Source of the DNA: Coix lacryma-jobi var. lacryma-jobi
Taxonomy: Eukaryota > Streptophyta > Magnoliopsida > Poales > Poaceae
Reading direction: 5' to 3'
DNA: 64,000 nucleotides
NCBI GenBank assembly: GCA_009763385.1
Contig: CM019822.1
Span: 9,456,127 to 9,520,126, forward strand
Notes under the pieces: model-generated
The model's input: the letters and a program-made list of their open reading frames with translations, nothing else
Database searches by the model: none
Told to the model about the DNA's origin: nothing
Part shown: positions 22,670 through 31,790 of the stretch, piece after piece
Layout of the letters: the number at the start of each line of letters is the position of its first letter
How positions within the stretch are numbered: position 1 is the first letter of the stretch
Translations under genes and position numbers: made by a program

Positions 22670-24755
22670 TTATAGATAGCATTTTCCACAACCTTCACTA
22701 GTGGAGGGAATAGAAGTGACATTTGCCTTAGGGAGAGTTGAGTTGCTTTCCCAAAGAAGGTTATATTGCAGCTCAAGTTCCTTGTGCTTTTCATCCAAGT
22801 CACAATACTTTTTCTTGAGTTCAACATGAGCCTTCTTTAGGGAAGCATGTTCATCTTGCTCTTTGGCCAAGGCCTCATGCAAGACATCCAACTCACTTCT
22901 CTCTAATGCAAGAGCTTCCTTGCAAGCAATATAGAGATCCTCTTGTTTGATAAGAGCATCCTCACTTATTGCTAGCTCGGCTTGTACACCCTCTAGTTCC
23001 TCCATTAGCTTAGTGATAAAGAGTTTGGTTTTCTTATCTAAGTTCTTTGTTATCATGTTTATCTCTTCATCACTAGAGCTATCATCACTAGAAGAGTCAC
23101 TAAGTTCACTACTAGAGATGTCACTAAGTGGAAGAGAAGGTTTAGGAGTATGAGTCTTTTTCACCTTCTCTTTCTTGGCCATGAGACAAGTGTGGGAGTT
23201 GCCTTCATCATCATCGGACAAGTTGTTGAATAGCCTTGGTGAAGAAGATGACTTTTGGAATGCAATGGTTGCCATCTTCTCATCTTCTTCACTTGAGGTT
23301 TGTGCGGTTGAATCCCATTCATGTCCGATGTGAGCTTCTCCCATGTATCTCTTGTTGTGCTTCTTGTAAGTGGCTTTGTCATCTTTCTTGCCCTTGTTGT
23401 CTTTCTTCTCATTTGGGCAATGAGCAATGAAGTGCTCGGTGCTACCACAATTGTAGCAAGTTCTCTTTTTCTTGTTAGGAAACTTCCTCTTTACAAATTT
23501 GTAACCTTCTTTCTTGAGCCCCTTGCGATATCTTCTCATGAATAGAGCTATATCATCAATCTTCTCAAACTCTTCACCATCACTCTCACTCTTGCAAGAG
23601 GATGATGTGCTGTCCTCAACCTCTATTTTCTTCTTTTGTTGCTTGGGCTTGCTTGTAGAGGCTTGCTTGCTTGAACTTGACTTGCTTGATGTTGCTTGTT
23701 TTGTTGGCTTGCTTGCCTTGAGTGCCACTTCCTTGATCTTCATCCCATCTAGCCTTGCTTGCAACTCTCCAAGCTTCCTTCTTTCATTAGCTTCCTCTCT
23801 TTGCATATCAAATGTGATAATCCTCCCAAGCACATCACTAGGTGTGAACTTCTCAAACTTCTTCTTGTCTCTAATCAATGTCACTACGGTCTCATTCTTG
23901 GTGAATAAGCTTCCAACATAATCTTCACAACCTTGTGATCATTGATTTCATTTCCACCTAGCCCTCTAATCTTGCCAACAATGACCATCAACCTATCAAC
24001 ATCTCTTGAGGACCTTCACCATCACAAATCACAAACCGGTTGAGCTTGGCCATCAACAAATCAATCTTGGATTGCCTTACTTTATCAACCCCTTCATGAG
24101 CAATATGCAATGTGTCCCAAATCTCCTTTGCAACCTCAACTCCCATGACCTTGTTGTACTCATCACCATCCAAGGCACTAAGTAGCACACTAGTGGCTTG
24201 GGCATTGAGATGAATGTTGCGGAACTCATCTTGAGTGGGGTTCTTTGGATCAACCGGCTTCAAGTCCATTGTGCACAATCTCCCAAATACCTGGATGGAG
24301 ACCAATAAGATAGGTCTTCATAATGTGCTTCCACTTGGCAAAGTTGGTCCCGTCGTCGAAACGAGGCAACTTGCCCGGGGGTACATTAATGAGAGGCCTA
24401 GAATCATGGTTAGACATAGAAGAATAAGTGTAGGATACGGCTCCGTATGTCTTCTTGGTCTCCTCCTTCTTCTTCTTGTCATCCTTGAGATGATAGGAGA
24501 TGTCATCATCACCATCTTCGGTGCTACTTGAGTCTTCACTCAAGTGCACACTCTTCTTAGCTTTCTCTTCTTCTTCTTCTTTTCTTCTCTTCTCTTGGCT
24601 CTTTCTTCTCTTCTAATCTTTCTTTCTTCTCTTCTTTGAGCCTTGTCTTCCTTTGCTTTGAGAGCTGCTGCATCTTCTTTTGCTTTGGCTCTAGCTTCTC
24701 TTCTCAACCTTCTTTCTTCCTTTCGTCTTGCGAGCTCTCCGGCCGACACAACCAA
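22670..24755 (-). pseudogene. Copia gag, with C-terminal extension (frameshifted)
   Basis: Reading from 24,755 down, a very basic Arg/Lys/Glu coiled stretch comes first. Next come the UBN2-like capsid region (GKLPRFDDGTNFAKWKHIMK) and a nucleocapsid CCHC knuckle (CYNCGSTEHFIAHC, about 23,470-23,420). A long Ser/Asp-rich and then coiled-coil C-terminus ends at 22,670. The frame shifts near 24,555, 24,260 and 24,000. A long gag with a coiled-coil tail is typical of Sireviruses. Downstream, 22,690-22,030 (minus) holds the gag-pol junction with a further cluster of the CGGCACTGCCG unit. Confidence 0.82.
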
Positions 24756-24914
24756 TTGTGGAAGTGTCCTTCCGCTAGCTGTGGAGATCTCTCGCTGCTG
24801 CTAGTGGTGTGCACATCCGGATCTTCAAAGGGTTTGGGTTGCACAACACTAGCGTTACCCGTTCCTCCGTCAGTGGCCATACTCTCGCACGGTTAAGTGC
24901 TGTTGAGAGACCAG

Positions 24915-24927
24915 GCTCTGATACCAC
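24915..24927 (-). promoter_or_regulatory. Primer binding site for reverse transcription
   Basis: Read on the minus strand this is TGGTATCAGAGCC, complementary to the 3' end of plant initiator methionine tRNA. It lies two bases from the right LTR, as in most plant copia elements. Confidence 0.9.
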
Positions 24928-24929
24928 TT

Positions 24930-26186
24930 GTAAGGACCTGTGTGGCCTAGAGGGGGGGGGGTGAATAGGCCTGTCAAAAATCACAGCTTAAAACCAAATT
25001 AGATATGCCCGGCACTACCCCCGCCCTGTGCCCGCACTCACTGCCGGCCTCAGCGCGGTACTGCCGCGCAGATGAACCAGAAGCTGCAATTCGAAATCTA
25101 ACCACAATCTGCAGATTCTATATGAATAGGAATGTAACAAAAGGCTATATGAACCAGCAGAAACAACTACTCCAAGCCAAATATGAAAGATAGAGTAGAT
25201 CGAGCCAAACCCTAGAATATATCACAAGCTCATGAACATAGAGAATGAAACTAAGCAAGCAAGCACGCGAGACAAGTGATTTATCCCGTGGTTCAGCTCG
25301 CCACCAAGGCTTGCCTACCTCCACGTTGTTGAGGTTGACCACTTAGGTCATGAGCTTTGCAACTCAACCTCGTTCTCAAGTCAAGGAACCAAATCCTTGA
25401 GGTGAGGGGTAATCTTACTAGCTGCACAAGCGGTGATTACAAACCTCCCTAGGCCGCCACACAAGTTGGCAAGGCTCTAGGGCGACGCCTAGCCGGCTAG
25501 GGTTCCAGAACCCAAGAGTAATAGAAGCAAATCCACCGGCTATGGCTCAAATCAAGTGCTCTAGGCAGTAGATCTCAGCTAGGGCTCCTCTTTGGTGAAG
25601 GTTTGAGCCTCTCAACCACTTGGAATCAATGGGAATAGAGATTTTGGTGGTTGGGAGCTTGGAGAGCCTTCAATGGAGAAGAGAGAGCTTGTCTGGAGGT
25701 AGGTGGAGAGTTCTGGTCGTCGATGACCGTTGGGAGGCAGAGGGGGTGAAGTAAATACCCCCTGCCATCCAACGGACAAATCAAGTCGCGGCAGTGCGGC
25801 CTTAGCCCGGCAGTACCGCGGCCCGGCACTGCCGCGCCTAGAGCGGCACTGCCGCGCCACCAAACAGACAGGAACAGATCTACAATGGGTGCATCTGACT
25901 TTGGTTGGAAATGTGGATGGTTTGAGTTGGTTGAGCACATGTCATTCAGCCATATCAATGAATTTGCATCCCCCTTAATAGTACGGCATTCCTAAACTCA
26001 AGTAATCAAAATAGAATCTTTGAAGCACTTTGAGCTCGGAATCGATAAAATGTAGTGTGAGGGGTCCACCAACGCATACACCATCCTTTCTTATCATAAC
26101 CGCTTATCAACTTCATAAATCTTGTTAGCTCTAATCATGTAGTCATTATCACCAAAACCCACAATTAGGGCTTGATTGCACTTACA
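24930..26186 (-). repeat. Right LTR (5' LTR of the minus-strand copia)
   Basis: This 1,257-bp LTR would contain the element's promoter. It differs from the left LTR by scattered indels, most visibly in the number of CGGCACTGCCG units in clusters at about 25,008-25,071 and 25,786-25,858. Confidence 0.92.
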
Positions 26187-26191
26187 GGTTA

Positions 26192-26578
26192 GTCGAAAGA
26201 ACTATGTACCCTTGTTTGGTACATGTTCTGCATGTCTTTGCTTGTGCTTGTTGTTTGTTTAAATTACCTAAGAACATGTTAGGTTTAGTCTAGGACCTCT
26301 GTGACCAAGTTTGGTACATGTTCTATCATGCCATATCATGTGTTGTGCATGTTGATTTATCTAATCAAACTATGGTGGTATGTTCATTTGCACTAAGTAA
26401 ACAAGATCAAACTGACAAATAATTTATGACTAGCTTTAATCAAACCAACAAGACTAGGTCACATCAACCAACACAACGAGAACAACAGTGCATGCGTACA
26501 AACTAAAGAACAGAGTATCGACAATACGAAGTCCAATATAAACAACATTATTTTGAAATCAAACATAGAACTAGCAAA
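26192..26578. other. MULE interior right of the copia insertion
   Basis: This is the displaced 3' flank of the GRF zinc-finger gene, probably its 3' UTR, followed by the 3' flank of the minus-strand pseudogene. The phrase TTTGGTACATGTTCT occurs twice (26,214 and 26,310 regions). No coding exon was seen. Confidence 0.5.
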
Positions 26579-27254
26579 TCATGTTGCAGAACTACTGAGT
26601 GCAACGAGGCCACTTCCCTTCCTCTGAGCATCGGGATTTTCCTCCATCGCTTCTTTCGCTCGGCGCGCACGCTCAAGCTTCCTCTCCCTCTCCTCCCTAT
26701 ACGCAGCAACACGCCTCATTCTCCCTCCTTGTGCTGCTTTTCTGCAGCCTCCTCTCTGCGTTCTTCTCTCTCCTCTCCTTGTCCTCCGCCTCCCAACGCA
26801 TCCTTGTCTTCAGGCTTGATCTCAGTGTCAATCCAATGCTCGAAATCACATAGCGGTGGAGGAGTCTGAAATAATTGCAATGTTTCAAATTAGTTAGATC
26901 ATGAAAAACCTAAAACAATACAAATAATCGCTATGTGCAATATAAATTCCTCACCAACAAGTTAATGCGGCGCGCACGAAGTGGAGGCTCAAATGCAAAA
27001 TTGAGCACATCCAATACCTCTGCCTGTACGTGTTATCTTCATCGGACTCAGCTACCTTGCAAGGATCACCGCAAAAGCACATAGGCACAGGACACCACTA
27101 GGCAGAGGCAATAGATCAAAGGCATTCCCGGTAACCATCGATAACTGCAATTAAACCTAATTAGGGTTTTGATTTCGTACTTATAAATACGAACATACGG
27201 TAAAAAGATGATAATGTAATACCTCCCCTGCTTAGCTTTACCACGTCTTGGCAT
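26579..27254 (-). pseudogene. Decayed GRF-like zinc-finger gene of the MULE
   Basis: On the minus strand a start MPRRGKAKQG at 27,254 is followed by a GTATTA donor and an intron. The next exon contains VPMCFCGDPCKVAESD and TYRQRYWMC (about 27,080-27,010). A third contains PPPLCDFEHWIDTEIKPED (about 26,845-26,790) and a Lys/Glu/Arg coiled tail ending SSSAT at 26,579. This order (zinc-binding C/GDPC block, YWMC block, CDFE-W block, basic coil) is a known plant GRF-type family often carried by MULEs. Two stops precede the CFCGDPC block, one base is missing after YWMCS, and two further frame changes occur in the last exon. It lies opposite in strand to the other MULE genes. Confidence 0.75.
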
Positions 27255-27537
27255 CCTACAATAATATCATACAAAGTAAAAATCATTACAAATACTAAGC
27301 AGTATATTTCTCGGGTTGGTTCGTACAACAAATATGTATGAAATCAGCATGAAAAAAATGGAGAGGGGAAAGAGAATACCTAAATCCCGAAGATGAATGG
27401 ATCCAATTCGAGTTTTAATGGTGAAAATGACCGATTCGAGAGATTGGGCGGGTTGGGGGAGAAGAAGAAAACCGAAACGTTTCAGAACAAATGAGAGGGC
27501 AGCCTTGCCCTCGGGTAGCTCGGGCGGGCTATTTGCA

Positions 27538-27759
27538 GGGATCTCGGCGTCAAGATCTATGGCGCCGAGGGTCCCGCCACGTAAGCGCCAGCGCGGCACG
27601 GAGGCAGAGACCTCGGCGCCATGGGTCATGGCGCCGAGCCGTGTAACCTCGGCGCCGTAACCTATGGCGCCAACCTCAGGGTCTAAAGACGGGAATATGC
27701 CGCCCAGGGTTAAACGTGAATTTTCTTCAAAAAAAAAGGGCCAAATTGCAAAAAATTAG
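27538..27759. repeat. Right terminal inverted repeat of the MULE
   Basis: This is the inverted copy of 6,467-6,690, with five exact GGCGCC hexamers at comparable spacing. The outer end is AT-rich (AAAAAATTAG). Confidence 0.85.
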
Positions 27760-27768
27760 GCAGGCAGG
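27760..27768. repeat. Target-site duplication of the MULE, right copy
   Basis: GCAGGCAGG is the direct repeat of 6,458-6,466. Confidence 0.7.
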
Positions 27769-30700
27769 GGTCACGACCGGGCACCACACTGCGCCCGCAC
27801 CATGTCCATGGGCTGGCCTTGCACTGTGTCATCATCATGATTCATGCCCCAAAAACATTGGGTCTTGGGCGATGCCATGTCCATGCATGGCGGTGTCCTT
27901 CGCCTTGGACGTGTGCCTTTGTTCTTGCAATCAGCATTCAGATATCCTACGTACGTACTGCTGCTACGAGTAGGAGGAGCATGTTGGCAGTCGATGGCAG
28001 GGAAGTGGTGCCGTTAAGATCCGTGCAGTCACTTGGTTCCTTCGTTTTTTATCATGATGATGACTGTACTAGTGCCTTCCCCACGCAGGGTTTTCACTTT
28101 TCGATATAATACTGGTATGAAAAGAAATCGAACCATAAGGATTATACAGACGCAAAACTATGATTTTTGGAAGGAAGCGGCTAAATTACGGCCGGCCGTA
28201 ATTTAACCTTTCCGCACGGCCATACCATATTGGTAAAAAGTGCAATATTATAAATTTGTTTTCGGCAAGGATGCTAATTGTGTGGCTTGTAGCACAGGTC
28301 TAAAAGAAAATGTTTTCCGCCATATGTAACCGAGCAACTTAAGCGCCCTTGACCCAGAGCACGGTTATTATGGACAAATCAGGCCTCATGCAGTAAGCTT
28401 TTCACAAAGATTAAGTCACAAATTATTACATAATACATTTGCATTTACAGTTTTTTACAACACGATACATCTAACTAAGAAAACACATATATGTAACTTC
28501 TTTGTATATGGTCTGCATCTTGCTCTTTCTACATGGCCTGCATGTTAAGAAAAAAGATAATGTTTCATAAATTAGTTGCTAGATGGAGATAAAGAGAAAA
28601 TACTTATGTTCCTAGGGTCTCTGTTGTGATGAGCAGGTTGCTGCTACTAATGTTGTAGTGAATTATATTTTCTTAGGCAATTTAAATATGATTTATTAGG
28701 CAACAATGTCCTTCTCAATAGGCTATTTATGTATTCTGAAAAAAGCAATTATAATGTTTTAATTCATTTGCAAAAAAACATATCAAACGGAGACAATATG
28801 ATGGTGTAAAACACATATACATATTTGAAAAAGTGGGTTGTTATGGTATATACACACATTCTAGAGTGCAACGAATATTTTCAACACCTATACAATATAA
28901 GACCTTTTAAAAAATGTTGCAGGTATAAGCATTAATTGCAAGAAAAACATTACAAACGCACTCAGAATTATTTAACAAACTGAAACATTAAGGTTGAACC
29001 TATTATAAATGCGGATGTCTGTCTAAACTAGAAGCTAAAATTGCTCATTTATGAGCACATTGTTGCCTAACAAGAATACTTAAATTGCCAAACAAACGAC
29101 ACTTAATTGCCTTTGATGTTTTCAGTTTACGGCAGGGTTGTGACTGACTAACTAACTGACTTTGATTGTGAGTGAGTGATGCCTCTCACACCAACACAAT
29201 GACCCTTCTATTCATGTTTCAACTGGAAATTAATATGCTGGATGCGTAGATAATAAACTAGCATAATGATGTCAGTAATCTATCATTAACCACTAGCTCA
29301 TGTCAACTCTAAAAATATAGACACATGTATTGATTATATTACATAGATCTAGTATTTTGATTAGACTATTTTATTATTTTGCACTAAGGAAGTATACTAA
29401 AATCCAGCATGTATTGGATCCATCATCATGAGACTAAAAGATCATATGTAAGGGCTTTAGTTTTGGTATATAAGCAAGATAGATTTGAAGCAATTGAGTC
29501 ATAAAAAAAAGTTCAAGTTGTAGTAGACTGTATTTTCTTAGGTAATTTTAGTGTCATTGATTAGGCAATAATATCTTCCTAAACAGACAATTTATGTATT
29601 CTGAAAAAGTATAGTGTCTATATCCATTTGTAACGTGCAGCCCCACCCCAATAATGATGTCATCCAATTTCACATGAGGTCAAAGAAGCTTTACCTTTTC
29701 AGACTTCATAAGCAAAGTGCTTTCTAAAAAAAGAATTGTTTTTATCTGATCTACAAACATCAAAAACATGGAAGAAGCTGTCATAACAGGATCTAAAGTG
29801 AACACTCTGAATTAAAACAGAATTGCAATAGATAGCCGACACTAATGTTCCATGTCGGTATGATATCTGAAGCAATTAGAAGTTGTCATAACAGCAGTTG
29901 GCACTCAAAAAGAAGAAATAATTGACATATAATCTAAACAGTCATAAGCAATACTAAACACAAAACACAATGACATGACATAGTGTGTAAAAAGATGAAA
30001 GTATTTTTTATCTCATTGCAATGGTTGCAATTCTTCTTGCGACAGTTTTTGGCCCTGATGGAATTGCGTGCTTAGCACTTGTAGGCATCTACCATGGTGT
30101 GCGCTCGTCCAAATTAAGGATACATCAGTTCTTCTAATTCCAAATTTAGGATATCATTTCCACCTCACTTGCAAAAAATAAGATCAGTTCCAATTCAGTG
30201 GTCTAGCTTGTACAACCACATACATACATCCATTATCTATGTTTGACAAAAATAGTCTGCATAAAAATATATTTGCAGCCATATGGCAGAGAGTGAGTAA
30301 CAATCACCGAGAGGATAATTCATCAAACATCAAACAAGTTGTCAGGAGTTTATCATGCATGAAGAGTTGTACGTACCATTCGGTTTTGTGTTAATCCTGT
30401 AGTGAGAACATCCACCGAGATGCCATCAATCATTGCAAAAATCACACAATTCAAATGTTATCACACAGTTGCAAGAAAAATTGTATAACGTTGGTAATCA
30501 GATCATAGAGTCGTGCTTGCCTCATTTCATCCTAAACTTCCCCACCACCATATGTCCTCTATCTCTGCATAGCAAAGGCGATAAATCAGTATGTCAGTTC
30601 ATACAAAATCACAGATCAAACAATGACGCAAACCTCGTATGGCACCAGCAAAATACCTTGATGGCATCATCCACGACCCACTCCTAAGCGCAAGCAGTGG

Positions 30701-31238
30701 AGACCATCGGTCGGCTGGGTTCGGCCCGAAGGCGCAACTACACAAGAAGGAGCCCCAAGCCCCAGTCGCATGCAGTTTAGGCCAGAGGTAGGAGATAGTC
30801 ACATGAAGGCGGCAGCACAGTGGCGGTCATGGGAAAGTGCAGACGAGGCATGGGCTAGGTAGGACAGACAGGGTCACAACGTCGCAGTACCTAGGTCGCG
30901 ACGAGGCAGGAAGAACAGAAGCACATATCTGAGACATGAATAGCAAAATAGCTTATGTTAGGGTTGGAGAAATCGATTTCTTACGGCGGAAAGGGAAGGA
31001 AGACAGGGGCAAACCGACTTGGTGGGTGCTCGTCGCCGGCGAGCGGCAAAGTGCCCGATGAACACCTGGCGTAGGGTGGGGCAGCAGTACCCAATCTCCG
31101 GTGGATCTGCCATGGCCGGCGTGGGTGGGGACGAGGGGGGGGGCGAGGGGGGGAGGGGGGAGCTCGGCGCGGGCATGGGGAGGCGGTGGAGCGCGAGCAG
31201 GGAGGAGGTCACCACCAGGAAGGAGCTCGTCGGGTCGC

Positions 31239-31240
<2 letters not shown>
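27769..31240. other. Intergenic DNA, AT-rich, no gene recognised
   Basis: No exon with a recognisable domain was found on either strand. A perfect 24-bp palindrome lies at 28,182-28,205. A segment of about 115 bp at 28,655-28,770 recurs in diverged form at 29,520-29,632 (shared phrases TATTTTCTTAGG and TTTATGTATTCTGAAAAA). From about 30,960 the DNA becomes GC-rich. Open frames there on the minus strand could be a small first exon, with a CT-rich leader from the following microsatellite, but I cannot support a product. Confidence 0.45.
28182..28205. repeat. Perfect 24-bp palindrome
   Basis: Twelve bases, TAAATTACGGCC, are followed directly by their exact reverse complement GGCCGTAATTTA. No flanking element was recognised. 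Confidence 0.85.

Positions 31241-31288
<48 letters not shown>
31241..31288. repeat. (GA)24 microsatellite
   Basis: GA is repeated uninterrupted over 48 bases. Confidence 0.95.
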
Positions 31289-31291
<3 letters not shown>

Positions 31292-31619
31292 TGAATGGTT
31301 CAAGACGGATACATGAAGGATAAGGTATACGAGAGGTCGCACAGATGTATGGGCGGTGTGCGTACGGTTGGAAGAAACACTCATCAATTCATCGTGCGTC
31401 ACACCTGTGTTGCCGACGTGGGACGTGGGAATGGGGAAATTGTGTTACCGGCGCGGGACATGGAAATGGGGAAATGACCTGTTTGATTTTATAGAGATAG
31501 TAACAATATGATAATAACCATCTCTTTTAAATCCGAACATATGTAGATAGTAATTTGGATAATGTTAGTTGGACTACTACTAGATAGTACTATCTCTCTA
31601 TCTAGATCAAAACCATGGT

Positions 31620-31790
31620 TTTAAATAGCGAGCTAAAGCTAAAGTGTTTAGCGTTTTATAATCTGTAATTAGCGGACTTTAGCGGCAAAATAGCGGCAGA
31701 ATTGTGCATGAACGCAAATAGCGGCACAATTTTTTTCAAGCTATTTCGGGCTATAGCGGCACAAAAGCGGGCTATTTAATTCCATGATCA
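31620..31790. mobile_element. Probable MITE with TTTAAATAGC / GCTATTTAA ends
   Basis: The left end reads TTTTAAATAGCGAGC and the right end GCGGGCTATTTAA, an imperfect inverted pair. In between, TAGCGGCA and similar phrases recur. The pattern is that of a non-autonomous hAT-like repeat common in grasses. Exact ends and target duplication are not certain. Confidence 0.5.

Larger units (their letters stand above)
14275..26186 (-). mobile_element. Ty1-copia retrotransposon (Sirevirus/Maximus-like), nested in the MULE
   Basis: Two direct LTRs (14,275-15,530 and 24,930-26,186) begin TGTAAG and end CTTACA. They are flanked by the 5-bp duplication GGTTA (14,270-14,274 and 26,187-26,191). The element reads on the minus strand. 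The primer site complementary to initiator methionine tRNA (TGGTATCAGAGCC) lies next to the right LTR and the polypurine tract next to the left one. The order gag, protease, integrase, reverse transcriptase, RNase H is that of copia. The long gag and the extra ORF after RNase H fit the Sirevirus lineage. Gag and pol carry several frameshifts, so this copy cannot make its own proteins. The two LTRs are nearly identical apart from small indels, which indicates a fairly recent insertion. Confidence 0.92.
6467..27759 (+). mobile_element. Giant Mutator-like element (MULE), 21.3 kb including a nested copia
   Basis: The two ends are inverted copies of one sequence of about 220 bp, starting (C)CTAATTTTTT on the left and ending AAAAAATTAG on the right. 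They are flanked by the 9-bp direct repeat GCAGGCAGG (6,458-6,466 and 27,760-27,768). Long inverted ends and a 9-bp duplication are the Mutator hallmarks. The element encodes a MuDR-type transposase, a plant mobile domain protein and a GRF zinc-finger protein on the plus strand, and a decayed GRF-like gene on the minus strand. Removing the nested 11.9-kb copia element and one 5-bp duplication leaves about 9.4 kb. The plus-strand genes are open, so the element may have been autonomous when the copia inserted. Confidence 0.9.

Noticed and set aside
30958..31402. Possible first exon of a minus-strand gene
   Set aside because: Pro-rich frame in GC-rich DNA next to a CT microsatellite, and no downstream exons or domain could be matched.
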